Below, piece after piece: positions 7,911 through 16,229 of a DNA stretch of 44,613 nt. Below the pieces are notes generated by a model, which did not search any database, was not told the DNA's origin, and saw only the letters and a program-made list of their open reading frames with translations. Origin of the DNA: Candidatus Accumulibacter conexus (GTDB taxonomy: Bacteria > Pseudomonadota > Gammaproteobacteria > Burkholderiales > Rhodocyclaceae); the NCBI GenBank assembly GCA_017592775.1, contig JAGFNJ010000044.1, positions 1 through 44,613 of the forward strand, given 5' to 3'. A program made the position numbers and the translations under genes. Each line of letters opens with the position of its first letter. Within the stretch, counting starts at the first letter, position 1.

Positions 7911-10900
7911 TCAGGGCCGGGAAAACATCGGCTTGAGCTGGGCGTGGAGGCGCATCATCGGCGGGTCGAGTTGGCAGCCGGCGGAGATGAGTTCATCGAG
8001 CACGCCGTAGCATCCGGCGAGGTATTTCGCTGCCAGATCCTCCTGCCCGGCGGCCTGTGCGCGTTGGGAAGTGAGCAAGAACGACACCGCCGCCGCTCTG
8101 CCGTGGAAGACCGACTGCGGATTGCGCTCGCGCAGCTTCAACGCGAGGCCCAGCGCCCGCGTCTGCAACTCCAGCGCCTTCGCCTCCCTGCCTGCCCACC
8201 CGCCCTCACACACAGCCAGCCGCTGCAGGCCCACGGACACGTCGCGCGCCGCCTGCGCCGACTCCGGGTTGGCCACGAGCAGCCGTTCACAGAATTCCAG
8301 ACTGCGCCGGTAATGTCCCAAGGACTCCTCCGCGTCGCCGGGCAAGCCCCGACTCGCCAGAAAGTCCGCCAGCTTGCTCAAGCTCACCGACACGTCGCGC
8401 GCCGCCTGCGCTGACTCCGGGTTGGCGACGAGCAACCGTTCGCCAACTTCCAGACTGCGCCGGCAATGCCCCAAGGCAGCCTCCGCGTCGCCGGGCAACC
8501 CCCGACTCGCCAGAAAGGCCGCCAGCTTGTTCAAGCTTACCGACACGTCGCGCGCCGCTTGCGCCGACTCCGGGTTGGCCGCGAGCAACCGTTCGCCAAC
8601 TCCCAGACTGCGCCGGTAATGCCCGAATGCAGCCTCCGCGTCGCCGGGCAAGCCCCGACTCGCCAGAAAGCCACCGAACTGAATCAAGCTCACCACCACG
8701 TCGCGCGCCGCCTGCGCCGACTCCGGGTTGGCCACGAGCAACCGTTCGCCAACTTCCAGACTGCGCCGGTAATGTCCCAAGGCAGCCTCCGCGTCGCCGG
8801 GCAACCCCCGACTCGCCAGAAATTCCGCCAGCTTGTTCAAGCTCGCCGACACGTCACGCGCCGCCTGCGCCGACTCGGGGTTGGCGACGAGCAACCGTTC
8901 GCCAGCTTCCAGGCTGCGCCGGTAATGCCCCAATGCCTCCTCCGCGTCGCCGGGCAACCCCCGACTCGCCAGAAAGCCGCCCAACTGAATCAAGCTCACC
9001 GATACGTCGCGCGCCGCCTGCGCCGACTCCGGGTTGGCCAGAAGCAGCCGTTCGCCAACTTCCAGACTGCGCCGGTAATGCCCCAACGCCTCCTCTGCGT
9101 CGCCAGGCAAGCCCCGACTCGCCAGAAAGTCGCCCAACTGAATGAAGCTCACCAACACGTCGCGCGCCGCCTGCGCCGATTCCGGGTTGGCGACGAGCAA
9201 CCGTTCGCCGACTTCCAGACTGCGCCGGTAGTGCCCCAAGGCCTCCTCCGCGTCGCCGGGCAACCCCCGACTCGCCAGAAAGCGGCCCAGCCGCTCCAAG
9301 CTCCCCGACACGTCGCGCGCCGCCAGCGCCGACTCCGGGTTGGCCACGAGCAGCCGTTCGCGGAGTTCCAGACTGCGTCGGTAATGCCCGAAGGCCTCCT
9401 CCGCGTCGCCGGGCAACCCCCGACGCGCCAGAAAGTCCGCCAGCTTGGTCAACCTCACCGACGCGTCACGCGCCGCCTGCGCCGACTGCGGGTTGGCCAC
9501 GAGCAGCCGTTCGCAGAGTTTCAGACTGCGCCGGTAATGCCCTACGGACTCCTCCGCGTCGCCGGGCAACCCCCGACTCGCCAGAAAGTCCGCCAGCCGC
9601 TCCAAGCTCACCGACACGTCGCGCGCCGCCTGTGCCGACTCCGGGTTGGCCACGAGCAAGGGTTCGCCGAGTTCCAGACTGCGCCGGTAGTGCCCCAAGG
9701 CAGCCTCCGCGTCGCCGGGCAAGCCCCGACTCGCCAGAAAGCCGCCCAACCGAATCAAGCTTACCGACACGTCGCGCGCCGCCTGTGCCGACTCCGGGTT
9801 GGCCACGAGCAACCGTTCGCCAAGTTCCAGACTGCGCCGGTAGTGCCCCAAGGCAGCCTCCGCGTCGCCCGGCAAGCCCCGACTCGCCAGAAAGCCGCCC
9901 AACTGAATCAAGCTCACCAACACGTCGCGCGCCGCCAGCGCCGACTCCGGGTTGGCCACAAGCAACCGTTCGCCAACTTCCAGACTCCGCCGGTAATGCC
10001 CCAAGGCAGCCTCCGCGTCGCCGGGCAACCCCCGACTCGCCAGGAAGTCCGCCAGCTTGTTCAAACTCACCGACACGTCACGCGCCGCCTGCGCCGACTC
10101 CGGGTTGGCCACGAGCAGCCGTTCGCAGAATTCCAGACTGCGCCGGTAATGTCCCAAGGCCTCCTCCGCGTCGCCGGGCAACCCTCGACTCGCCAGAAAG
10201 TCCGCCAGGTTAGTCAGGCTCACCGACACGTCGCGCGCCGCCTGCGCCGACTCCGGGCTGGCGACGAGCAACCGTTCGCCCACTTCCAGACTGCGCCGGT
10301 AATGCCCCAAGGCAGCCTCCGCGTCGCCGGGCAAGCCCCGACTCGCCAGCAAGCCACCCAACTGAATCAACCTCACCGACATGTCGCGCGCCGCCTGCGC
10401 CGATTCCGGGTTGGCCACGAGCAGCCGTTCGCCCACTTCCAGACTGCGCCGGTAATGCCGCAAAGCAACCTCCGCGTCTCCGGGCAAGCCCCGGCTCGCC
10501 AGAAAGTCCGCCAGCTTGCTCAAGCTCACCGACACGTCGCGCGCCGCCTGCGCCGACTCCGGGTTGGCCACGAGCAGCCGTTCGCGAACTTCCAGACTGC
10601 GCCGGTAATGCCCCAAGGCCTCCTCCGCGTCGCCGGGCAACCCCCGACTCGCCAGAAAGCCCGCCAACTGGGTCAAGCTCACCGACACGTCGCGCGCCGC
10701 CTGCGCCGACTCCGGGTTGGCCACGAGCAGCCGCTCGCGGACTTCCAGACTGCGCCGGCAATGCCCCAAGGCCTTGTCATGGTCGCCCGGTTTGCCCTGT
10801 TCGAACAGGACATCGGCGACCAAGAGAGCGGCGGTGGCGCTGGCGTAGTCGGACGCGGCTGCGTCGGCGCATTGCAGCGCGCGACACGCCAACGCCAGCC

Positions 10901-11525
10901 GCTTGCCGATCTCCAGATACGGCGCCTCGACCACGCCAACCGCCCAACACGCCCAACACTGAACCAATGGAGGAAGCGCCGTATCCGCGACGTATTCATG
11001 GAACGTAGCGGCCAGCGCCAGCCCGTCTTCGACCTTGTGCCGGAGGTCGTATTCCAACTGGCGAATCTCGGGCCCGGCTTGCTCTGGATCGAGCCTGAGG
11101 CGATGGAATAACCGCTCGATGCGTCCGACCACCGAGTCGTCGGCGGTGAAGTGCGTCTCGGCACGGCTGGAGAGCGTGCGGAACAGGCTGGCCTGTTGCG
11201 AAGCCAGGGCTTTCCGTAGGGCCAGGCGCGCCGCCTCGTGGACGTTGATCGCCGTGCTGCCGCGCGCCCGAAAGGGCTCGACCACCGTCAGCCCGCGCAA
11301 TTGCGCAAGCCGGGCGGCGCTTTCCTGCGGCGAGATGGCCAGCAGGGCGGAGAGGATGGTCTCGTCGCACCAGTGCGGGATGGCGGCGGCTTCGAGGCTG
11401 GCTTTGAGGGTGGCACGCGCCGCCGCGGGCAGTTCCGCATACTTGAGGTCCACCGTCGCCAGCGCAAGCATCGCCGGGTTGCCCTGGGCAGCCTGCAGAG
11501 TCCGGAGTTGTCCAGCGAGGTCCAT
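7911..11525 (-). CDS. Giant TPR-like repeat protein, partner of the SEFIR NTPase
   Basis: A 1204-residue protein. ATG 11525 is one base after the stop of the SEFIR-NTPase gene, so the two are coupled. Residues 1-~250 are helical and non-repetitive. Then come 16 units of exactly 51 residues (10772 down to 8325), a 17th partial unit and a unique C-terminal ~85 residues. The unit consensus is 'ALGHYRRSLEVGERLLVANP' followed by 'ESAQAARDVSVSL' and 'LASRGLPGDAE', a helix-turn-helix pattern close to tetratricopeptide repeats of the kinesin-light-chain/ALGHY type. Variable positions cluster at two spots: after 'SLE' (V/L/F/A then G/C/R) and in the segment after 'VSL' (TQLAG, NKLAD, IQLGG, ERLAD). 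Such solenoids bind ligands or partners. Inference: the sensor or scaffold arm of a two-gene system whose enzymatic part is the SEFIR protein. Confidence 0.85.
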   Translation of the reverse strand: MDLAGQLRTLQAAQGNPAMLALATVDLKYAELPAAARATLKASLEAAAIPHWCDETILSALLAISPQESAARLAQLRGLTVVEPFRARGSTAINVHEAARLALRKALASQQASLFRTLSSRAETHFTADDSVVGRIERLFHRLRLDPEQAGPEIRQLEYDLRHKVEDGLALAATFHEYVADTALPPLVQCWACWAVGVVEAPYLEIGKRLALACRALQCADAAASDYASATAALLVADVLFEQGKPGDHDKALGHCRRSLEVRERLLVANPESAQAARDVSVSLTQLAGFLASRGLPGDAEEALGHYRRSLEVRERLLVANPESAQAARDVSVSLSKLADFLASRGLPGDAEVALRHYRRSLEVGERLLVANPESAQAARDMSVRLIQLGGLLASRGLPGDAEAALGHYRRSLEVGERLLVASPESAQAARDVSVSLTNLADFLASRGLPGDAEEALGHYRRSLEFCERLLVANPESAQAARDVSVSLNKLADFLASRGLPGDAEAALGHYRRSLEVGERLLVANPESALAARDVLVSLIQLGGFLASRGLPGDAEAALGHYRRSLELGERLLVANPESAQAARDVSVSLIRLGGFLASRGLPGDAEAALGHYRRSLELGEPLLVANPESAQAARDVSVSLERLADFLASRGLPGDAEESVGHYRRSLKLCERLLVANPQSAQAARDASVRLTKLADFLARRGLPGDAEEAFGHYRRSLELRERLLVANPESALAARDVSGSLERLGRFLASRGLPGDAEEALGHYRRSLEVGERLLVANPESAQAARDVLVSFIQLGDFLASRGLPGDAEEALGHYRRSLEVGERLLLANPESAQAARDVSVSLIQLGGFLASRGLPGDAEEALGHYRRSLEAGERLLVANPESAQAARDVSASLNKLAEFLASRGLPGDAEAALGHYRRSLEVGERLLVANPESAQAARDVVVSLIQFGGFLASRGLPGDAEAAFGHYRRSLGVGERLLAANPESAQAARDVSVSLNKLAAFLASRGLPGDAEAALGHCRRSLEVGERLLVANPESAQAARDVSVSLSKLADFLASRGLPGDAEESLGHYRRSLEFCERLLVANPESAQAARDVSVGLQRLAVCEGGWAGREAKALELQTRALGLALKLRERNPQSVFHGRAAAVSFLLTSQRAQAAGQEDLAAKYLAGCYGVLDELISAGCQLDPPMMRLHAQLKPMFSRP
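8325..10772. repeat. Tandem array of 16 x 153-bp units inside the TPR-like gene
   Basis: The array runs in frame in the minus-strand gene. Each unit is 153 bp with no insertions, and the units are nearly identical in DNA (for example GCCGACTCCGGGTTGGCC and CGCGCCGCCTGCGCCGACTC recur almost unchanged), with differences confined to a few codons. Such homogeneity points to recent expansion or gene conversion, and copy number is likely to vary between strains. Short-read assemblies could collapse the array. Confidence 0.92.
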
Positions 11526-11526
11526 G

Positions 11527-12678
11527 CTATGTCGTCGGGCCAAGCAACTGGGCCAATAGGGCGGCACTGCCGTTGCAGCAATCATGCGCCTGCCGGACGA
11601 ACTCGAGCGTAAGGCCCGGCTTGTGCGGTTGGCTGAATCGGAACCAGTCCTCCGGTTTCGGGGCTGTCAATTGGAGGGTTGGCGCGGTGCCCGCCGCCCA
11701 CGGGGCGCCAGCACGATTCGGTACCCGTTGCCCGGCGATGACGACGCGGAGGAAAGGCGCGCGGAGAACCGCCGGCAAGAGTTGCTTCTCGATCCAGTCC
11801 TGCGCCTCGCCAGCCTGCTCGTACGTGTCGAATATGAGAAGGACAGGTCGGGCGCGCTGTTTGAGGCCGGCAAGCAAGTGTGCCAGACGCTCGCTGAGCG
11901 TACCGTCCGCAGGCGGTGCCACCTCCAGGTACATCGCGAACGATTGAAGCTCCAGTGTGACAGAGGTCGTGCCCTTGAAATCGAAGCGGCCACAGGCCAG
12001 ACCGGAGAGGTTGAGTGCGCTACCCAGCATGAGGCGGGTGAGGTGGGTCTTGCCGGTTTCGCTGTCGCCGCGAACCAGGAGGCATCCCCATGGCGAACTC
12101 CTGGTGAGCAACTGGCCGAACGCGTCCCGAACCGGCCCGTGATCGGCGACCGGCCAGTCGAGCGCGGGCCCATTCTCCGGCCATTCGGTGGCTGCGCCAG
12201 GCGGCGGAAGCGCCGGCGCCACTCCGGTCAGCCAGTGGACGAGGTCGCCGAAATCCACAGGATCAGCGAAACGATGATAGCGCTGGAGGTCGGTAGGAAC
12301 CTCCGCCTGGGTGAGTGCCGAGAAGGTGACGATGCGGATATCCGCATTCACGCCAGCGACGTTGTAGAGGCGCTGCTCGATGACACCCGTCTCCGCCGAG
12401 GCGCCGAGCCCTTGGCCAGGAACCTCCTTGCCCTCGTAGCAGCGGAACCAGCCCGTGCTGGCGACAACGAGGATCTTGTGGCTTCTGTTGTCAGCCTGGT
12501 TCTTGCTCCAGCGGGGCCAGCCTTCGTTCGGTCCGCCGCCGTGGAAATCGCGTTCTTGCGCGAATTGGTCGAACACCACCGCCAGGCCAGCCTTTTCCAG
12601 CCGCGCCGCCAGGTCGCGCACCCGCGCGCGATGGTCATCGCTTTCGTGGCGGTAGCTGAGGAAGACGCTCGTCGGCAT
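11527..12678 (-). CDS. SEFIR/TIR-like domain protein with P-loop NTPase domain
   Basis: A 383-residue two-domain protein. Residues 1-~155 are a SEFIR-type fold: 'SVFLSYRHESDDHRARVRDL' with the Ser-Tyr box, then 'WPRWSKNQ' and 'GKEVPGQGLG', patterns usual for bacterial SEFIR domains. Residues ~175-383 are a STAND/AAA-like NTPase with Walker A 'GDSETGKT' (204-211) and Walker B 'VLLIFD' (279-284), and a sensor-like stretch 'VVIAGQR' after it. SEFIR and TIR domains assemble on signalling and in bacteria serve as effectors of antiphage systems. The NTPase without a long C-terminal repeat domain ends one base before the giant repeat gene, as if a single STAND protein had been split in two. ATG 12678 directly starts the SEFIR fold. 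Confidence 0.82.
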   Translation of the reverse strand: MPTSVFLSYRHESDDHRARVRDLAARLEKAGLAVVFDQFAQERDFHGGGPNEGWPRWSKNQADNRSHKILVVASTGWFRCYEGKEVPGQGLGASAETGVIEQRLYNVAGVNADIRIVTFSALTQAEVPTDLQRYHRFADPVDFGDLVHWLTGVAPALPPPGAATEWPENGPALDWPVADHGPVRDAFGQLLTRSSPWGCLLVRGDSETGKTHLTRLMLGSALNLSGLACGRFDFKGTTSVTLELQSFAMYLEVAPPADGTLSERLAHLLAGLKQRARPVLLIFDTYEQAGEAQDWIEKQLLPAVLRAPFLRVVIAGQRVPNRAGAPWAAGTAPTLQLTAPKPEDWFRFSQPHKPGLTLEFVRQAHDCCNGSAALLAQLLGPTT

Positions 12679-12816
12679 GGGCAGTGTTCAGGAGGCCTCG
12701 GGAGGGCCGGAATCAATACAGCGGCAGACCGGCTGGCCGGCAACAGCCACGGCCCCGTGAGCGAGGCTTTGGCAAGTTTCTCTGCTTGAGCGAAGGACAA
12801 TGTCAATGGCGGCCAA

Positions 12817-13019
12817 AAACCGCGGAAATCTGGCGCCGCCAAAAAATCGGGCACGAAAATTGCCGGCCTGGAGCCGGGTCAAGGGCGGGCGACAGCCCGG
12901 CGCAGCGAACCCTTGACGCGGCGGAGGGACGGATACGCTGGGGCATGGCTGTAAGCGCGGCATTTCCGCGCTTACAGCCATGCTGACCTGCGCTTTTCGC
13001 CGCCAGATTTCCACGGTTT
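12817..13019. repeat. 203-bp element of nested inverted repeats
   Basis: The outer arms are 12817-12835 (AAACCGCGGAAATCTGGCG) and 13001-13019, inverse-matching at 18 of 19 positions. Inside are a GTCAAGGG / CCCTTGAC pair enclosing CGGGC-GACA-GCCCG, and a perfect 17-bp hairpin (12944-12960 with 12966-12982, 5-nt loop CATTT; one more G-C pair outside). There is no coding frame. It lies 140 bp upstream of the SEFIR operon start. It resembles a MITE-like mobile element or a strongly folded RNA. A TTGACA box on the minus strand (12806-12801) beside its left end could be part of the SEFIR promoter, though no good -10 follows. Confidence 0.75.
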
Positions 13020-13075
13020 CTCACCGCTGAAGACAGACAAGGAATCCAATGGCAGCGACCAGAGTATATGAGCCT

Positions 13076-13411
13076 TCATCGAGCAGCGTCAATGTCGAAT
13101 CTGGACCCGCGAGCCCGTGGAAAGCCCTCTGGTTTCGGCCCGCCCAGGGTGGCGCCGTGCATCTCCCAGAACGGGGGCGCACGCGCTTGCATCAACCGGC
13201 AATCCAGGTGGACATTCAGGTGGGCGGTCGACCCGAAGCGCTGGATCAGGCTGAGCGCGCCGGTGTTGGCCCGCTGCGACGGCGGCCGGGCCTGTCGAAG
13301 CTAGTTGCGCGCGATGACTCGCTGAACGACCGGCAACACCGGCGCCACCAGCTTCGCCTGTGACGCGAGCAGCAGGCAAAGCGGGATCGGCTGCGCCGGC
13401 ACCCACTGGCG
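13076..13411 (-). pseudogene. IS91-family transposase remnant (middle region)
   Basis: Translating the minus strand from 13411 gives 'RQWVPAQPIPLCLLLASQAK', then 'LVAPVLPVVQRVIARN', an in-frame TAG, then 'TGALSLIQRFGSTAHLNVHL'. This follows the IS91/Y2 transposase pattern (RQWVLS.P..LR.LLA...L..AVL..F.RAV, then TGAV..IQRFGSALNLNVHFH). The HFH catalytic region is decayed to 'VHLDC', and the frame then runs into unrelated sequence ending at 13076. The flanking gap 13412-13523 holds nothing recognisable. Confidence 0.65.
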
Positions 13412-13523
13412 CACCGAGATAAGCTACGTCTCTACGTTCGAGGCGAGCACCGGATCGCGACCCATTTACCTACAACGCAAGCCAGGCTACGATGAAATCC
13501 GTTCGTCTGGTTTGGGAACCAAC

Positions 13524-13787
13524 ATGTCGACACTCCTGGTCTCGTCAAAAGGCCAGATCGTCTTGCCCGCCGCATTGCGGCGCCGGCTCGGTATGGGTCC
13601 AGGCGCCAGGATCGAGGTACTCGAAGAAGCCGACGGACTGAAGCTGCGCGTCGTCCGTTCGGTCGCGACAACCGACGTGACTGGCATGGCGGGTATGGTC
13701 AAGGCGCCAGCACGCGGCGTCCCACGTCGCCTGGAGGATTTCGACCCTGCCACGCTGCTGACCCGGTCGCGGCGCGGCAAGCCATGA
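13524..13787 (+). CDS. vapB: AbrB/MazE-type antitoxin
   Basis: An 87-residue DNA-binding antitoxin. Residues ~2-47 form a swapped-hairpin AbrB domain ('TLLVSSKGQIVLPAALRRRL', 'GMGPGARIEVLEEADG'). The C-terminal tail ('RGVPRRLEDFDPATLLTRSR') is the flexible toxin-wrapping region. It neutralises the PIN toxin encoded next and probably represses the operon. ATG 13524 is preferred over the in-frame TTG at 13512 because the AbrB fold begins right there. Its stop overlaps the toxin start in ATGA. Confidence 0.85.
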   Translation: MSTLLVSSKGQIVLPAALRRRLGMGPGARIEVLEEADGLKLRVVRSVATTDVTGMAGMVKAPARGVPRRLEDFDPATLLTRSRRGKP

Positions 13788-14191
13788 GGGCCCTGGATAC
13801 GAACGTCCTGGCGCGGTTCCTCGTCGACGCTACCGACGATGCACAGGCCGCAGAACGGCGGCCCGCGGCCGTCGCAGCGCTCAGCGAACGATCGTTCGTC
13901 TCGGTGACTGTGCTGCTGGAATTGGAATGGGTCCTGCGTGGGTTCTATGAACTGCCAAAGAGAGACGTTTCTCGCGTGTTGCGGGCGCTGGCGAGCATCG
14001 AGCACATGACGCTGGAAGACCGCGACGCGGTCCTGGTGGCAGTCGATGCGTTCGACAAGGGTCTCGACTTTGCCGATGCGCTGCACCTGGCGCGCAGTTC
14101 GCGTGCCTCCCGATTTACGACATTCGATCAACGACTGGCGAAGCGGTCAAGGGGTCTCGCGCTGGCGCCGCCATTGGAGTTGCTGGTCTGA
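13784..14191 (+). CDS. vapC: VapC-type PIN-domain ribonuclease toxin
   Basis: A 135-residue PIN toxin. The acidic residues expected for Mg-dependent RNA cleavage are visible: Asp5 in 'MRALDTNVLARFLVD', the Glu in 'TVLLELEWVLR', Asp in 'DFADALHLA' and Asp in 'TFDQRLAKR'. Length and order fit VapC. It is coupled to the AbrB-type antitoxin gene. Its stop at 14189-14191 runs straight into an acyl-CoA synthetase fragment, so the pair may have inserted into or beside that decayed gene. Confidence 0.88.
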   Translation: MRALDTNVLARFLVDATDDAQAAERRPAAVAALSERSFVSVTVLLELEWVLRGFYELPKRDVSRVLRALASIEHMTLEDRDAVLVAVDAFDKGLDFADALHLARSSRASRFTTFDQRLAKRSRGLALAPPLELLV

Positions 14192-14375
14192 CCAGTGGCA
14201 CCACCGGCCGGCCGAACGGGTCGGTCGCTCACCATCGCGGCGCGCGCCTGCTGCCGCGGGGCGCCGTGCTGGCAGCGGAACTGCCGAAGCAGCCAGACTA
14301 TCTGCGGACGCTGCCGATGTTCCACTGCAACGGCTGCTGCTTGCACCGGACCATCGCCGCACTGAGGTGTTCGAC
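14188..14375 (+). pseudogene. Fragment of an AMP-forming acyl-CoA synthetase
   Basis: From 14188 the frame reads 'LTSGTTGRPNGSVAHHRGAR', then 'LAAELPKQPDYLRTLPMFHC' and 'NGCC'. This is the P-loop-like AMP-binding motif (TSGTTGRPKG...HHRGA) and the following TLPMFHCNGW segment of medium/long-chain acyl-CoA ligases. There is no start and no continuation; the frame is lost after about 60 residues. The motif Lys is replaced by Asn (GRPNG). Clearly a non-functional scrap. Confidence 0.75.
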
Positions 14376-14854
14376 GATTGGCGCGTCGAGCATGACGCTG
14401 AGCCGCAACTTGCCGGCGCGTCGTGGCCGGGTACGCTCGAAGTCCTCTGGCGTGAGCTTTGGCACGTCATCCGCGACTTCCAGAGTGCGCCTCGCGCCTG
14501 CACCGAAGGGACGCTGACCGGCTCGGAAGACTCCCAGTACTCGGAAGCGAAGCTCCGGCAGATCAGGCAGGTCGTCGAGCGACTGCGCGGCCGCTAGGGA
14601 CTATCCGAACTGGACCGCCGTTGGGCCGCCAAGCTCACCGCCGTGCGCCAACTGGTTCGTCTTCACCGCGTGCGTGCCAGCCGCCACTGCTGGCGTGGCT
14701 GGCGACGAGCCCGCTGCGTGCGCGCGAACTGGCGGCGCAAGGCGCCCGGCTGCTCGGCATCGTCGGCGGGCTGCAGGCGCATCCACCCCCGGGCGAGTGC
14801 AATACCGCAGCAACCGCTCCAGGCCCGCCCCGCCGGCGCCTGCCGCGCCGGTAC
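14376..14854. other. Decayed DNA between the acyl-CoA ligase scrap and the permease copy
   Basis: Several plus-strand stretches look protein-derived but sit in different frames: 'TEVFDDWRVEHDAEPQ' running to 'QIRQVVERLRGR' with a stop at 14595-14597, then 'LSELDRRWAAKLTAVRQLVR' and 'LLAWLATSPLRARELAAQGA'. No family is recognised. I read this as remnants of one or more broken genes. Confidence 0.4.
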
Positions 14855-16204
14855 ACCCGCCGTGGCGTGCCCGCGCCGCAGGACGCCGACACTATGGCGA
14901 ACCGGGAGCACGCTGGCGGGCGACGCGGTCGTGCAGCAGCAGCCCGCCGAGGACGACGAAACCGGCCAGCATCAGCAGCAGCGAGACGTGCGCCGCCGCC
15001 TTGCTCGCGGCGTAGCTGACGCTCGACCATGCCAGCCCGGCGCAGGCGGCGCAGAACACCAGCGGCGTCAGCGGGTAGAGCGGTACGCGGAACGGGCGCG
15101 CAATACCGGGGTGGCACCGGCGCAGCCGGAAGACGGCCAGCCCGACCATGAACAGGAAGGTCCAGAAGACCGGCGCCGTGAACTCCACCATCGCCTCGAA
15201 GCCGTCGGCCTGGAAGGCACCGAAGACGACCAGCGCGAGGCTGATCGCCGTCTGCAGAACATGGCCATTCACCGGTGCACCCCGTCCGGCCTGCCAGCGG
15301 CCGAGGCGGCGCAGCGGCGCCCAGTCGCGGCCGAGCGCGTAGTTGCTGCGGGCGCCGACGATCATCGTCGAATGGATGCTGGTCAGCGCGGCGAGCGCGA
15401 CGAGCACGCCGAGCAGGCGTTCGCCCCACACGCCGAAATGCAGGCCGAGCACCTCGGCGCCGGCGGCCTTGCTGGTGGCAAGTCCGGCCAGGCCGAGGCC
15501 ATGCAGCAACGCAAGATTGGCGAGCAGGTAGAGGGCGGTGATGAAGCCCAGGCTGACGATCAGCACACGCGCGACGGCGCGCGGACCGCCGCGTAACTCG
15601 GCAGAGAGGTAGGCAGCCTCGTTCCAGCCGCCGAAGGTGAGCAGCACGAAGACCATCGCCAGCCCGAGCATGCCGGCCGACGGCGTGCTGGCGAACCAGG
15701 TCGGCGCCGGATGCGACGCCAGTCCGGCGGCTGGCGCGGCAAAGCCGGCCACGACGACGGCCGCCAGCCCGCCGACGAGCAGCAGCACCATCGCCGTCTG
15801 CAGGCGGGCGGCGACGGTCAGCCCGACGATGTTGGTGGCGGTGAGCACGATGATGATGGCGACCGCCCAGAACGCCGAAGAATGTGCGCCGAGATCGACG
15901 ACGCGCGTCATGTAGTCACCGAAGACGTAGGCGAGCAGGGCGATCGAGCCGGTGTTGATCACCATCGCCTTCGACCATGCGTAGAGGAAGGCCACGTGCT
16001 TGCCCCAGGCACGGCTGAGGAAGTGGTACTCACCGCCGGCATGCGGGTGCGCCGCGCACAGTTCGGCATAGCACAGCGCGCCGGCGAGCGAGACGAGCGC
16101 ACCGGCCAGCCAGGCGGCGATCAGCCAGCCGTGGTCCTGCGTCATGCCGGCGACCATGGCCGGTGTCTTGAAGATGCCGGCACCGACGACGATGCCGACG
16201 ACGT
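14855..16204. repeat. Left copy of a ~1.35-kb direct repeat (permease gene)
   Basis: This segment matches 21804-23153 base for base at a constant offset of 6,949, with no indels in the coding part and about 95 % identity. The right edge is sharp: after GATGCCGACGACG (16193-16205) the copies diverge completely. At the left edge similarity fades over 14855-14880. Both copies have the same orientation and flank the TIR/kinase operon. Confidence 0.88.
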
Positions 16205-16229
16205 TGGGCGCTCCCGGGGGAAAGCGCAT
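14892..16229 (-). CDS. APC-type amino-acid permease, N-terminally altered copy
   Basis: From ATG 16229 this gives 445 residues, with about 12 hydrophobic helices of the APC superfamily: 'VGIVVGAGIFKTPAMVAGMT' in helix 1 and 'CYAELCAAHPHAGGEYHFLS' in helix 3. Compared with the second copy (21841-23211), the first ~20 residues are replaced at the duplication edge by 'MRFPPGAPN'; the helix 1 core remains. An AGAGAAG site a few bases upstream could support translation, so it may be expressed, though helix 1 is shortened. Family members move amino acids by proton symport or exchange; the substrate is not determinable. It could also be a silent pseudogene. Confidence 0.65.
   Translation of the reverse strand: MRFPPGAPNVVGIVVGAGIFKTPAMVAGMTQDHGWLIAAWLAGALVSLAGALCYAELCAAHPHAGGEYHFLSRAWGKHVAFLYAWSKAMVINTGSIALLAYVFGDYMTRVVDLGAHSSAFWAVAIIIVLTATNIVGLTVAARLQTAMVLLLVGGLAAVVVAGFAAPAAGLASHPAPTWFASTPSAGMLGLAMVFVLLTFGGWNEAAYLSAELRGGPRAVARVLIVSLGFITALYLLANLALLHGLGLAGLATSKAAGAEVLGLHFGVWGERLLGVLVALAALTSIHSTMIVGARSNYALGRDWAPLRRLGRWQAGRGAPVNGHVLQTAISLALVVFGAFQADGFEAMVEFTAPVFWTFLFMVGLAVFRLRRCHPGIARPFRVPLYPLTPLVFCAACAGLAWSSVSYAASKAAAHVSLLLMLAGFVVLGGLLLHDRVARQRAPGSP

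Noticed and set aside
8325-10772. CRISPR array
   Set aside because: The 153-bp repeats are adjacent without spacers, are in frame and encode a TPR-like protein.
8466-11111. Very long plus-strand open frame (881 codons) antisense to the repeat gene, itself made of repeated units
   Set aside because: It exists only because the 153-bp units are a multiple of three and lack stops on the other strand. The peptide is Arg/Gln/Pro-rich and unlike a folded protein, with no start signal.
12944-12982. Intrinsic terminator
   Set aside because: The 17-bp hairpin is strong, but no T-run follows on either strand and it sits in the middle of a larger inverted-repeat unit.
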